64,000 nucleotides of DNA, taken from Achatina immaculata (Eukaryota; Mollusca; Gastropoda; Stylommatophora; Achatinidae). The notes under the pieces are model-generated. The model had not been told where the DNA came from and ran no database searches. It was given only the letters and a program-made list of their open reading frames with translations. Positions 1 through 11,599 of the stretch are shown here, piece by piece. The position numbers and the translations under genes are program-made. Numbering within the stretch: position 1 is the stretch's first letter; every line of letters starts with the position of its first letter. The stretch lies in assembly GCA_009760885.1 (NCBI GenBank), contig CM019700.1:5189062-5253061 (forward strand), read 5' to 3'.

Positions 1-442
1 TTCTCTAGTGTCTTCTACTTTCGCATAATACCAACACCTACTTCGCTTTTCTGAGATTTTGGGCGACTAGAAACGAATCTTAGCGTGTTGATTCTTTGCG
101 TTTACTCTATAATAAAGAAAACAAGTGCGACAATAAATACGTATATAATGAAAGGCTGGTACGTATAGAAACTCTGTGTATCAGGGACACGTGGTAACAA
201 ATGGGCGGAAATTTTGAAACAGAAATCAACATGACAGTAGGAGGAAAGGTCCCTGGGTTTGTCAAAGGCTTCAGAGTCATTGATTTCTTTGACTTTCTTT
301 AGCACATGAAGGAAGACGTAGTGCTCGGGATGAATAAGACAGCGGTCGAAGACCAATAGTTGACTGCTTACGTAAGGTTGGAGAACAATAGACGGTCAAG
401 ACCCTAGTCTACCTCGCAGTGGTGCTCATGGAGGCATACCGT
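1..442. other. No recognisable feature
   Basis: AT-rich sequence with only short reading frames and no motif I recognise. A LINE-A fragment begins just after it. Confidence 0.5.
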
Positions 443-1056
443 ACTAGCTGTTTTGGTATTCTCTGATTGTTTCTTCTCATCACATGGCCTACATACGTCC
501 ATCGTCTTTTTCTGATCACCCATGAGACAGGCTGTTGTTTGCTCATCTGTCTTATCTCTGTGTTGTTCTTGAATTCATTCCACTTTATATCAAGTATTTT
601 CCTTAGGCATTTGTTTTCGAAAGAGTCTCATTTCTTGTCTGTTTCTTTAGTTGATTTCCAGCGTTTGCTTGCGTAAATGAGGGCTGGTATCACATTTGAA
701 TTGAATAGTCTTAACGTGGTTTTTGTGCTTATAGCTTTTGAATTCCATATGTTCTCAAGATTTTTAAAGGACAATGCTGCTTTTGCAATTTTAATTCTAA
801 CTTCACCATCCTGGTCTATGTTGCAGCCAAGGTATGTAAATTTTTTTACTTCATCAGCAGCTTTTCCTTTTACGTATATTTTTCCTTCTTGATTAATGAG
901 ACGTTTCATTATTATTTTTTTTTTGCCTTTGTTAACTTAAAGATCTATTGTGCTAACCAAGGAAGACAGGGAATCTGTTTTTTTTTTTTGTTTGCGTGTG
1001 TCGATTTCACATTGTTACTGACAAGAGTTATGTTATCTGCACAATCAAGATCTTCT
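443..1056 (-). mobile_element. LINE-A copy 1, internal fragment
   Basis: Minus-strand reading gives degenerate pieces of the post-RT and C-terminal part of a non-LTR retrotransposon (TYLGCNIDQDGE, IWNSKAISTKTTLRLFNS, WKSTKETDKK). It aligns with the best copy at 26565-28030. Both the 3' UTR and most of the RT are missing, and frames are broken. Confidence 0.85.
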
Positions 1057-1133
1057 TGCACACATAGCACTGTAAATAAGCTCATGATAACACTGGAAAA
1101 GGAACGATGAAATCAGAAATAAAGTAAAGATAA

Positions 1134-1521
1134 CCTAGAGATAAGATAATACACACTGTGGCAAGATATCATGATAGAAAAACATAGAGATAAGATAATA
1201 TACATTGTGGCAAGATATCGTGATAGAAAAACATAGAGAAGACAATACACACTGCGGCAAGATATCGTGATAGAAAAACCTAGAGATAAGATAATGCACA
1301 CTGTGGCAAGATATCATGATAGAAAAACCTAGAGATAAGACAATACACACTGTGGCAAGATATCATGATAGAAAAACGGAGATAAGACAATACACACTGT
1401 GGCAAGATATCGTGATAGAAAAACCTAGAGATAAGACAATACACACTGTGGCAAGATATCGTGATAGAAAAACCTAGAGATAAGATAATACACACTGTGG
1501 CAAGATATCATGATAGAAGAA
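1134..1521. repeat. 49-bp minisatellite, about 8 units
   Basis: Tandem units contain CTAGAGATAAG, CACACTGTGGCAAG and ATATCRTGATAG. One unit is shortened near 1230 and another near 1375. Reading frames across it translate the repeat (FYHDILPQC) and are not genes. Confidence 0.95.
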
Positions 1522-3600
1522 CCCAGCACCCGAGCCAGTGGAAAGCACCCAAAATTCAAGACCCTGGCAGTAAGGATCGATCATTTACTCCCCGTTCATC
1601 CTTAGCCAAAGATTATGAACTCTAAAGAGAACCAACTACCAAAACGACAATGAATCAATGAAACAAATTAATAGTTTAATTGTCTTCAAATTCTTGCCCT
1701 CCGGCGCCGTGGGACTTTATTAAAAAAAAAAGAACTCTTAAGTCTATGCAGCAGAGTCGGTGGCACCTGGTGCCACACTTCAGTTCATCAACAAGCACAG
1801 CACTTTTTGTGTCTGTCAGCCAACAAATCTTCAGAATTGCCATAGCAATTTCAGTTGTTATTTCAGTGACATTGATACAGTAGTTCATGTAAAAACAAGT
1901 TCGTTATTCCTGCAAAATTCGATCAATTTCAAATTAGATTGATTTTTTTTTCTGCACGTAAGGTTTTGTTTTAAAAACTGGATATATTTAGATTTTCTTT
2001 AATTTTAGAAAAAAAAACACAACACTTTTTTCTAATTTTGTTTACTATGTCAAAAGTGTCTATTGTTTATTACTGATTGCCTCCCTTCTTTGTCATTTCG
2101 CGGTGTTGTTACAATGTATCCTCAGTGTTCTTGTAGTGTTTTGCTTTCTGATTCAGTGTAGCAAATACGTAGCAGTCTACCTTGCCCGTGTAAGGGAAAT
2201 GTGTGAAAATAAAGAATATAGAGTAGCTTACAGAGTTGAGGTAAAGCAAATAGTCGCGGTGGGCAATGTTCTCTCGAAGATTCTGTGTAAAATTTTCTAT
2301 CCATGTGCAAGTATGTTCTTAGAAATATTCTACGTGCAAATGAGCGCCATAACCTCAAATTACAGAACAGAGTTTTAAACTATCGTTAATAAATATGGCA
2401 CGGTCATTTCATATATTAAAATTCAAAGAAATCATTTAAACAAAGTCATGTAGTTCATATTTTGCTTCAAAAGCACCATAGCAAAGAGTAAGATAATGGA
2501 ATTGAAAAAAAGCATTATTATCTTTATTATTATTATTGCTTGGCACGTAGAATTTCGTGCGCGGCATGACTTCCTTGACGCGTGTGTATGTGTGTCGCGT
2601 GCGTGCTCTCCCTGCCGCGAGTCTTAAGAGAAAGAGTGAGATGATGCTACTGGCTGATACTCCTTGAAACTTCAAGTGGAATGGTCTTAGAGACAGAAAC
2701 TATGACGATGCTGGAACCCAACTTTTCGTTTCGGAAATAGTTTACAATGGTTTCCTTGACAACCTGTAGTGAACCCACGAAGCATTTCTTAGGCGAGTAG
2801 GCAATCATGGAGGAGCCATGACGAGCTCTTCGCTGTTATCCAGGGTTCCCATGGGAACAATTGTTTTAATAGCACACTTATCTTAACATAGTCTTTGTGA
2901 GACAAGGAACATAGATCTGTTTGCTTAAAAACTCTGACCTTCTTCTGTAGCCCAGAAACCTGTAGCAATCAACACTAATTGTACCTGTTATTTTTGTCAA
3001 ATGTAGTGTCAGGTTGGTGGGCGGATGGGGACATGGAGATCGCCAGCAGGGATGAGGAAAATCTGGTGTGAAGCCAATGAATCCAGGAAGTGACAAGTCT
3101 ATGAGTCTTCAAAACAATGGCTGTCACAATGATGTAAACAAAATAGAGTCAGCAGACTACAGGTGGCGGGGAATGAATATCGCTGAGGCACTCATCGGAT
3201 TCCTCATCCCAGAGTCGGAGTGTCTCTGTGGAACTGTCTCAAAGCTATCTGGCCAGCCAGCGTTGCACGCTGGATCTGACATGGAGAAGCCACCACAGGC
3301 TGGAAAACAAAGTTTTGGCCAGGCCAGCCTACACCACTGTCTTCATGGCAGTCCGAGCAAGACCACAGTCTACCCTAACAAGGAAAGATGCTGAAGTCGG
3401 AGGTACCCAGTCAAAAGGTGCATCGCAAAAATCAGGGTACCACGCATCATCGCCAGTGTGCGTACGAAGAAGAAGTAGTTATCCAGGGTTAATATGTTAC
3501 TAGGAAAACATAAGGTCTTTGTCATCTCTGGGCAACCATGCCATCACTCACGCGCAGTTATCTTTGTTTGTGTGTTATTTCATAAAGCACTGAAAAGACA
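1522..3600. other. Largely unannotated; repeat traces
   Basis: About 2545-2570 carries an AATTTCGTGCGCGGCATGAC stretch that recurs near 25170 and, inverted, near 7650, so it is part of a dispersed repeat. The segment about 3060-3475 ends in a TACGAAGAAGAAG tail like other repeats here and is probably an unrecognised element remnant. Nothing else in the stretch is recognisable. Confidence 0.4.
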
Positions 3601-3605
3601 CAAAA

Positions 3606-3754
3606 TGTATACCCCCTTGTGGTCCTCTCGTGGATCTCGTGTGGTCCTTTCGGGGATCACACAGGAGACCACGGGACCTAACGAGGACCACAGGCATAAA
3701 TTCAGTAGGATCACAGTGCGGTTTTGGAGTAGAAGCGAACGAAGAAGAAGAAGA
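3606..3754 (+). mobile_element. SINE-1 copy 1
   Basis: A short dispersed repeat containing GTGGTCC and GGACCAC blocks, then TAAATTCAGTAGGATCACAG, ending in AGAAGCGAACGAAGAAGAAG. It is highly similar to 4575-4765 and, inverted, 47738-47912. No protein is encoded. The tail matches that of LINE-E. Confidence 0.85.
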
Positions 3755-3755
3755 C

Positions 3756-4215
3756 AAAATGTATCATCATCATGCTCTCTGTGCTCCCATTGGAGCATAA
3801 GGCATCAAGAAAGGTCCTCCAGCCAATCCTGTTCTGAGCAAGTCGGTATACCCCCCAAACCACGTCTTTCCTGCTTCCTTTAGTTCTTCCTGTATTGTGC
3901 GTCTCCATGTCCCAAATGGCCTGTCCCTTTTTTTCTTGTTTCCTTGAGATGTCCAAATCAAGGCAGTACAGGGGTGTCTTGTTTTGTTTCCATTCGTAGT
4001 ATGTGGCCTAGCCATTTCCATCTTCATCTTTTGATCCCTTTAGTAATGTTATCAAAGCCCATTCATTTGGTTAATTCCTCGTTTGTTACACGTTCTTCCC
4101 AACGTATTCTTAAAATTTTCCTAAGGCATCTTCCTTCAAATCCTCTAAATCTGTTTTAGATTCTCTAAAAACATGGTTCTTCATGTTTCGGCTGCATATA
4201 ACAGAATGAAGCATA
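3756..4215 (-). mobile_element. RTE-like LINE, 3' coding end
   Basis: Minus-strand frames give RDRPFGTWRRTIQEEL, AGKTWFGGYTDLL, and in another frame RLAQNRIGWRTFLDALCSNG, the typical C-terminal block of RTE-like non-LTR elements. It is followed by an ATG-triplet tail. Upstream pieces are frameshifted. SINE-1 copy 1 abuts its 3' tail. Confidence 0.82.
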
Positions 4216-4574
4216 CACTGGGTTTCTAGATTTAAACGCTTAACAAAAACTAATGTTAACCATGAAAATAATGGAAAAAAAAGTGTACTCTACTAAGACC
4301 CCATTAGCAAAATTTTGCATAACCAATATAGCAATATTATTGTGCATGATACATTCATTGTTTTTAACGCTCCTAAAATCATCACCGTTTTCCCTGGTGT
4401 GTAACAATAACTTCTCCATTTAACCCAGTCTTAACAGATTCTCCTAGTATCGTCCATTTTTTTTTTCTTCTGAGTTTTCTGTTTGTTATTCCTCTCAAGC
4501 ATCCCAGTGTCTGCTGTATCAACAAACAAAACAAAACAAACAAACAAAACAAAAGAAAACCAAAGCATCATTTT

Positions 4575-4765
4575 CAGGCTACGAAAAGGCTCAAGCCCTA
4601 CGATTCTCTGAAACTCTTGTGGTCCTCTCGGAGATCTCGTGTGGTCCTTTCGGGGACCACATGGGGGACCACGGGACTTAACGAGGACCACAGGCGTAAA
4701 TTCAGTGGGATCACAGGGCGGTTTTGGTGGTAGAAGCGAACGAAGAAGAAGAAGAAGAAGAGGCT
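4575..4765 (+). mobile_element. SINE-1 copy 2
   Basis: Longest SINE-1 copy. It contains a perfect 8-bp-stem hairpin at 4640-4661 (TGTGGTCC loop GGACCACA), further GGACCAC repeats, and a GCGAACGAAGAAGAAG tail extended to several GAA triplets. Confidence 0.87.
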
Positions 4766-4769
4766 ACGA

Positions 4770-5297
4770 AAAAAGAAAAAAAAATGCACCTTAAGCAAAT
4801 ACCTAAACAAAATCAAGAAAAACTACAATCCAAATTGCTCCGTTAAAACAAGGAGGAAACAGTTGAACATTTCCTCTTAAAGGTCCCCCAAAAACTTAGT
4901 GAATTACGAATAAACGCCCCCTTCAAAGACACCCTTCAAATCAAAACTGTCTATATTCCAAGGCTGAACAACTAGCAAGGGCAGCCAACTTCTCCCACTA
5001 CGGCATCGGCTGCCAAGAGTGTCTGGCTCACAGAGCCAGGGAGATTTACTTTCCCTGTGTCCACCATCTGAGTATCAGCCATATCGGCTGCATTTAAATT
5101 CATGCCATAGAAATCGCTATAGTCCCAATGGTGGTGGAGTCTGCTAAAGAAGTATTGCACAATCTCTGCTTTTTTAGTCCCACTCATGAACTGAAAAAAA
5201 AAAAGATGTCATGGTCCACGATGATGTGCCTCACCATCTTCCCCGCATCAGCTGCAAGGATCACCAGCTCGCAGTCCAGGAAGAAGAAGAAGAAGGT
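4770..5297 (+). mobile_element. LINE/SINE 3' remnants with GAA tail
   Basis: About 4845-4900 reads EETVEHFLL, as in the zinc-knuckle-like end of RNase H-bearing LINEs. About 5120-5297 (GTGGAGTCTGCTAAAG ... CTCGCAGTCC then GAAGAAGAAG) recurs at 12290-12460 and 25405-25590. No intact reading frame remains. Confidence 0.6.
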
Positions 5298-5299
5298 GA

Positions 5300-5920
5300 T
5301 GATATGGCTTCAATGAGTAGCAACCATTCAGACTGAAAGCAAGACATTACATCCCCACTGCTACCTTCCTGTATATAACGATAAAATTCTCAACAATGCT
5401 GCACCTTCTTCCATGGAAACTATTCTTCAGTTTCAAAATGATAGTCTTGGTTCTTTATAACACTCTTTCATCCTCTTTTGTAACGTCACAGCCTTAAAAG
5501 AAAAAAAAATATTTGACCTTGTGATACTATGTCGTGGAAATGATTCAGTGTTAAGCTTGGTCCATGCATCCATTAACCACCGCCTGGGCCCTTAGACTAA
5601 ATCCAATAATGGGCCCCCCCCCCTATAATCTATACCGTCTCTCTCTCTCTCTCATGATACAAAATTCATAAAACAATAACCTATATTTGCAAAATTTTTT
5701 TGTCATTAACTCCGGAGGCCCCTTCCCTACGGGGCCCCTAGGCACAAGCCTATTCAAGATAATGGATAATCCGCCACTGGATCCGTGAGTTTAGAAAAGA
5801 AAACTCATCACTCAGTTTATTTGTGATATTTCAGTTATAAAACGTCGAAACCTTTCTTAGAGAGGGATATGAGACTCTACTTGTATATTCTATTTCCAGT
5901 GTCAAAACTTCATATTCTAT
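5300..5920. other. No gene; short C tract and CT microsatellite
   Basis: Contains a C run near 5616-5624 and a CT repeat near 5637-5654. The last 80 bases resemble sequence right of the Tc1 element (7100-7190), so the transposon sits inside a diverged tandem repeat. Confidence 0.45.
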
Positions 5921-7048
5921 ACTGTTCAAAAAAAGAAACGCAACACTACTGTAGTCGTAATTGACACCAAATTTCAAACTTATATCAGAATTTTATTTTA
6001 CGGAATTAATGTTTCAATCTTGGCATAAAGAAACTTTAAGACTTTAACAATGAAATGATGTTCATTAAATTTGGTTTGGACTTTTACTCTTTCCGACTGA
6101 GGCCTCCTTTTCAGTAAGGTGTATGGCCTCCTCTGGCCTGTATCAGAGAACGACATCTCTCTGGCATAGATCCGACTAGCCGTTGGATCTGTTGTTGTGG
6201 GATGGCTGCCTACTCTTCCCGCAGTGCAAGAGACAACTGTCGGAGATTGGTTGGCGCCACGTCTCGCTGGCTAACTTGTCTGTTGAGTTCATCCCATAAG
6301 TGTTCTATTGGGTTCATGTTTGATGACATGGATGGCCACTGAATGGTCTGGACGTTGTTGTCAGCGAGGAACTGGGTGATGAATTGTGCCACATGAGGTC
6401 GAGCCTTATTCTGCCCAAAGACCAGCGTCGTGCAGCCAGTTCCTGACCGTTTGATGTGAAACTCGACGAGCTGCTGTCATTGACTGGACTGTTGATGACG
6501 CAGACGGAAATCGATTTTTGAAGTGACGCAGCCGTATGAAGCGGTTTTCGACAGGAAATGTGACTATGGGTCTTCCACTGGAGGCCGGTCTGCAACTGAG
6601 CCAGTTTCTTGAAATCGTCTCCAAAGGCGACTAATGGTGCTTCTAGCCACAGTAAATTGTCTGGCCACTACACTTTGTGACTGTCCAGTCTGTAAACATC
6701 CAGTGATGATGAGTCGTTGTTCTGTGGTGAGATGAGCCATACTTGCGCATTGAATTTTCAAATGAATTAATTCGAGGAACGTCAATTTTTGTACAGCCAT
6801 TGAATAACATGGTCAGTGAGTTTTGTGTTCAGTAAGTTTCACGGGATTCTCATGAGTTATTGTCAACAATGCTGTTTTCACTAATGTCGTTTTTCTGTGC
6901 TCATGAATCATCTGCTGAGTACAATTCAGGTCAGCATGTGAAGTTGGTGTCCAAGTGAACGTTTCAGGCAATTTGCCCTTGTCTGACCAGTAAACTTCAG
7001 TTTAAATCGCAAACATCGTATTTGTTGCGATTCGTTTTTTTAACAATA
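5921..7048 (-). mobile_element. Tc1/mariner-like element, internally deleted
   Basis: Terminal inverted repeats of about 27 bp with roughly 75% match (left TGTTCAAAAAAAGAAACGCA near 5923, right complementary copy ending near 7046) bound about 1.1 kb. The minus strand encodes a paired helix-turn-helix start (MAHLTTEQRLIITGCL, STISRLWRRFQETG) and then, in a shifted frame, SHQTVRNWLHDAGL. After a deletion it resumes at NKARPHVAQFI with the NPIEHLWDEL motif carrying the last acidic residue of the DDE triad. The segment with the first two catalytic Asp residues is missing, so the copy is dead and non-autonomous. Confidence 0.92.
6210..6800 (-). pseudogene. Tc1-like transposase pseudogene
   Basis: Three frames are needed to read it: the N-terminal DNA-binding part, a second helix-turn-helix segment, and the C-terminal part. 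About 200 residues remain of the roughly 340 usual for Tc1 transposases. The frameshift falls near 6600 and the catalytic-core deletion near 6410. Confidence 0.9.
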
Positions 7049-7209
7049 TATTTTCAATGTCAAAAATTAAGCCACATATATTCTAGTTTTAACGTTACAA
7101 ATCATAAAGTGACTGGCAGAGGTAAAGCTATACATTCTGTTTTCAGTGTCAAAATCATAAAGTGTCTGAGAGAGGTATAAAGTTCGATACTATATTTTTT
7201 TATTAGAGA

Positions 7210-7427
7210 ATGTACTTTCACAGGACAGGAGGGGCATTGAAAACATTATAACAACAGGAAAAAATAGAGGGATGAAGAGGAAGACGGAACGAAATGATAC
7301 TGGATAGTCTGATGAGATGGCCCGAGATGAGATTCACCAGCTGAACTGATGGCGTGCACGAAGGGTCGAGTACTACGGACAAACATAAAAGCCAACATCA
7401 TACAGCACGACACATGATGATGATGAT
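7210..7427 (+). mobile_element. LINE-C copy 1, 3' end
   Basis: Degenerate version of the last 200 bases of LINE-C (TGTACTTTCACAGGACA, AACATTATAACAACAGG, ATGATACTGGATAGTCTG) ending in the family ATGATGATGAT tail. Confidence 0.85.
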
Positions 7428-7429
7428 AT

Positions 7430-7968
7430 TTTTATATAAACGACATGTTTATAGTAAACTGTTTAATGTAAGTATTATGTCGTTTATTTATTTATGTCAA
7501 AGGGCATTACATGGCACAAGGAAGCGAAGTCTTAGACCATCCATGATTCACTTTATAAAACTAATGATCCAAATTTCTTTGATCCCAAAACAAGTATAAG
7601 TCAGCCAACGTTCCCCCTAAGCTGCGTGGAGAAAAAAGAAACATGTCGCGCACGAAATTTGATATGCTACAGAAGAATAAGACATTTTTTTTTCTTTTTA
7701 ACTTTTCTGCTGTTACTCTGTGCTGTAGTAACGCTGAAGGAAAACAAAAAAGATAGTTTTCCATGAGTTTGTTTTCCTGATTTCTGCCCATTTTAGTATT
7801 TGTTCCCCACATGAGAACTTTACATTATTCTCAGTAACTTTTTTTACGCTAAGACACATATTTGAGCACATTTTTTTTTTTTGTTGAGAATGTATTTGCA
7901 CACGAGTTGAAAATGTTGAGCAAAAGCCGCGAAATCTTAGAGCCTATATTGGAATGAGATACTTTTCA
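7430..7968. other. Quiet stretch with a dispersed-repeat piece
   Basis: About 7597-7665 is the inverse of the TTTCGTGCGCG ... GAGGGAACATTGC repeat seen at 25168-25240. The remainder has poly-T runs and no gene. Confidence 0.4.
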
Positions 7969-8470
7969 GTCACTCAATCATTTGCATGTCCCTTGCGGAA
8001 CTTTGCATCCCTAACAGCTCTCCTGTAGGCCTCTCGGTTGTAAGCAAGATGCCCTGCTGCTGTTGCATCCATTAGAAGACTATCAACGATGTCTTGCAGC
8101 CATCTTTGCTTTAGTCTTCCTCTCTTTCTTTTTCCCCATTATGTACCGTTTCAAGACGGTCTTCTCTAAATTCTCTTACGTTTAATATGTCCAAAATATT
8201 TAGGTTTTCTCTGTTTAATCCTCTTTACTAGTCAGTATTTCTTGTAGTATGGATACATGTTTTCTTTTGTGCCCATAATATTTGAAAAACTCTTCTGTAG
8301 CATTTACATTCAAAGATATTTATGTGTTTCTCAGCTGTTTTGTTAAGTGTCCAGGTCTTTTAGGCATATGTTGCGATGGGAAAGGTGCATGCCTTTAAAA
8401 ATCTTATTGAAGCTACCTTTAGTTGTATTAATTTAGCTCTTTCGGTTTCCTTTTAAACTCTTCAGCCGCT
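7969..8470 (-). mobile_element. LINE-B copy 1
   Basis: Inverse of the LINE-B 3' region: the tail begins at CACTCAATCATTTGCATG, then GGCCTCTCGGTTGTAAGC, the [13 protein letters not shown] coding block and the GGAAAGGTGCATGCC segment. It is 5' truncated and frameshifted. Confidence 0.88.
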
Positions 8471-8979
8471 GAACTATTTCTATCATTTTTCTTTTATATA
8501 TGGTGGAAAACAAGAGCACGTCTCGGGTAAATCGTAGTTAACAGTTGGAGAACCCCCGAATTACAAATCATTGTGTAAGGCTCTGCTGGGTGGATGCTTC
8601 TATTTTTAGAGTATGGGAAAATCCGTGACCCGGATATTCACGTAACTTGAGATTATAATAGGCACCAGGTGAATGTAGTTGTTACCTGGTAGAGAAAAGC
8701 TATTGTCTGGTCCTTATGGAAGAATGGGGAGAGAGAGAGAGAGAGTGGAGGAGGGTGGAGCATTTGCTAACCTAAAATAACAATTAACAAAAAAGTTAAA
8801 TGGGGTATAAAATAGAGACCATTCACTGAAAAATAGAAGCGGCCCCCCCCCGAAGGTAGGAATCGCTGGCAAGATGATAATGGTGATCTAGACACAATAA
8901 TAATAATAATAACAATAATAATAATAGGCTTTCAAGACAACGAATGAAAGAACGAACGTGAACCATTGTTAGTACCAAA
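8471..8979. other. No gene; small microsatellites
   Basis: A short GA repeat at about 8727-8746, a C run near 8843 and an AAT repeat at about 8895-8927. Nothing else is recognised. Confidence 0.5.
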
Positions 8980-9485
8980 ACTTTACACTCTTATCCAGAC
9001 ATTCAGCTACAGTCTTCTACGTTCAACCTTTTATCTTCCACTTTTATCGAGGCATTCAGCAACAAATCTTTTATCTTCCATTCTTATCTAAACATTCAAC
9101 AACAAATCTTTTACCTTCCATTGTTATCTAAACCTTCAATAACAAATCTTTTACCTTCCACTGTTATCTAAACATTCAGTAACAAATCTTTTACCTTCCA
9201 CTCTTATCTAAACATTCAATAACAAATTTTTTACCTTCCACTCATCTAAACATTCAACAACAAACCTTTTATCTTCCACTCTTATCTAAACATTCAAGAA
9301 CAAATCTTTTATATTCCACTCTTATCTAAACATTCAACAAGCCTTTTACCTTCCACTCTTATCTAAACATTCAATAACAAACCTCTTATCTTCCACTCTT
9401 GTCTAAACATTCAACAATAAATCTTTTATATTCCACTCTTATCTAAATATTCAACAACAAATCTTTAAGCTTCAGCCCTTATCCT
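8980..9485. repeat. 40-bp minisatellite, about 12 units
   Basis: Units contain AACAAATCTTTTACC, TTCCACTCTTATCTAAACAT and TCAAT. Several units are 34-36 bp because of internal deletions. The first two units at the left are the most diverged. Confidence 0.94.
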
Positions 9486-10409
9486 GCAGTAATCGCAAAT
9501 GGACAGAGGAAGTGAAGTTCTCAGCCGCAAAGCAGTAAGTTTTCCAATGGAACTGGAAAGATCTGAATTATGAAACGTATCTTTTCGTTTCCCTTTCTAT
9601 CTTTCATGAAACATGACTGTGTTTAATCTCCTGTGAGGAAGAACAAACTTCCATCCAGAGTTTCTTAAACTCCTTTAGTCACCAGGATAATGAATGTCCT
9701 GGCCTGACAACTCACCGAAGAAAGATATACGGCGAGGGGAAACTTCCATACAGAAGTAGCTGCTCCATTCTTTCGTTTCATTCTCTTGGAAACTGAGATA
9801 AGCCTCAGCCCGGAAGTTACAATAATGGGTGTCCGGCAAGAAGAGAAGTTCGTGGACGAAATTTTATCTTGGCTGTGTGGAGCGCTGGAGGACAGGCCAA
9901 GTCGTATCGGATGTCCGAGTGTCTTTTCCCCCGTACCCGGCAAAAGTGCTGAAGAAATCGGTTTAAAAACTCTGGTTATCTGGGAAATCTAGGAGTAGCT
10001 GAGAGGGTATCTGGTGTTGTCTTGGGCCGAAAGTCTGGACAGATGAACAATGAGGGATGTTCACCTAAGTGTCAGCCAAGAGTTGCAACTATAAACATTT
10101 AATGGCATGCTCTCCGTGCTGGGTGCGAAGATTTCCGCCGCCCTAGACCAGAGTGTAAAACGTAAACGAAGCTGAATGTCTTTCGTCATCAATTCCTGTT
10201 CTTTCTTTGCCCTTGGCCTGGAAAGATGATATTCAGAAGGTTAAGGTCTGTCGTCATCAATTCAACCTCTTTCAGTGCTGATAGTCCAGAAAGATGACAC
10301 GCAAAATTTCATTCCCGGTTCAAAGAACTCTTTCAATAACAATAACCACTAGGTTCAATTTTAAAATGTAACCTTTTTTTTTTTTTTGTTTAGATCCAAA
10401 AGATCTAAG
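9486..10409. other. No recognised gene; degenerate duplication
   Basis: About 10175-10300 holds two diverged tandem copies of a roughly 70-bp segment (TCGTCATCAATTC ... GAAAGATGA). Other sequence is unclassified. Confidence 0.4.
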
Positions 10410-10895
10410 AATATTATTTAATGATCTAAGAATAATGCTTGAAGAACATATTGAAAAGCAGGAACCATTAATCCTGAACTGATAGACTTTAAATCAACTA
10501 AAGAAATAGACAAGAAATTTAACTCTTTTGAAAACAAATGCCTAAGGAAAATACCCTGCATCAAGTGGAACGAATTCAAGAACAACGCAAAGATAAGACA
10601 GATGAGCAAACAACAACCTGTCTCATGGGTGATCAGAAAAGAAGATGGGCATATGTAGGCCATGTGATGAGAAGAAACAATCAGAGAATACCAAAACAAG
10701 CTATCAAGTGCAGCAAACTGGCCGAAGAAAAAGAGGTAGACCACGTGAAATTCTAAACAGGACATTCTTAAAAAGAAACCAGTTTTAGTGGGCATAACAT
10801 CCCTAGATGAAGTAGAACGACTTGTTGAGAACAGGAAAACCTGGCAAACAACTATGCGAGCCCTATGTGACATTTAACGACGTGGGAAGGATGTA
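10410..10895 (+). mobile_element. LINE-A copy 2 with internal deletion
   Basis: Begins with an RT-region piece (10425-10493, CTTGAAGAACATATTGAAAA) that matches 27610-27690. It is then joined directly to the C-terminal region (AAAGAAATAGACAAGAAATT onward) with roughly 650 bases missing relative to the fullest copy. It ends with the family CTATGTGACATTTAACG 3' UTR. Confidence 0.87.
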
Positions 10896-10953
10896 ATAAT
10901 TTTCCTTTCTGTAGCTTCTTAGAAGGAATGATTGTGTTAAAATGGAGAACGGC

Positions 10954-11110
10954 CTCATCATCAACATCAGGTGACGTGCCGACTGCCGTTGAATATTATG
11001 CTTTTCCAGAGAAACCGAGCCTTCATGCAGGCCATTAGCTCAGTTGGTGATCTCCTCTTACTGTCCAGTATCATTTCTCTTGGTCTTTCCTTCGCTCTAT
11101 ATTTCATCTG
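10954..11110 (-). mobile_element. LINE-C copy 2, 3' end
   Basis: Starts with CATCATCAACATCAGGTG (inverse of the ATG-triplet tail) and contains CTTCATGCAGGCCATTAGCT and CTGTCCAGTATCATTTCTCT, the antisense of the last LINE-C coding block. Confidence 0.85.
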
Positions 11111-11427
11111 TTTTAAGAACGGCCTATTAAATTTGAAATATAAGCTCTATCTATTGACCTGGCGACTAGCCGTGTCGATCATGCTCTTGCACACTTCTCT
11201 GTCCTTGTCATCTTGTTAGTCCGCCCAACATTTTCTCTGTCTGCCTCTATCTCTTTTGCTAAATATAATGAATGAATCTTGAGCAATAACGTTATAAAAA
11301 GATAGTCGGGTCTTTTAAGGAACAATTTTTTATAAATAGGAAACTACGAGGTTTTGGTACGGTAAAGAGAACAAATATTGTAGGATTAAACCTCGAGAAA
11401 TCGTAGACAAAGCACTTTAGTGAGACG

Positions 11428-11577
11428 TGAGAGAAAGAACGAAGATGGCTGCAAGACATCGTTGATGATCTGGAAATGGATGCAGCAGCAGCAGGCCATC
11501 TTGCTCACAACCGAGAGGCCTACAGGAGTGCTGTTTGGGAGGCAAAGTTCCGCAAGGGACATGCAAAGGAATGAATG
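11428..11577 (+). mobile_element. LINE-B copy 2, 3' end
   Basis: Contains GAAGATGGCTGCAAGACATC, GCAGCAGCAGGCCATCTTGC and AAGTTCCGCAAGGGACATGC, and ends GGAATGAATGAG (TGAA-type tail). Confidence 0.9.
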
Positions 11578-11599
11578 AGAGAAAGAAAAATCACAAGAG

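Noticed and set aside
1134..1521. CRISPR-like direct repeats
   Set aside because: Units are contiguous with no unique spacers, and the genome is eukaryotic. The same applies to all other arrays here.
11030..11060. tRNA-like ATTAGCTCAGTTGGTGA (A-box look-alike)
   Set aside because: It is antisense LINE-C coding sequence (SPTELMA) and recurs wherever LINE-C occurs.
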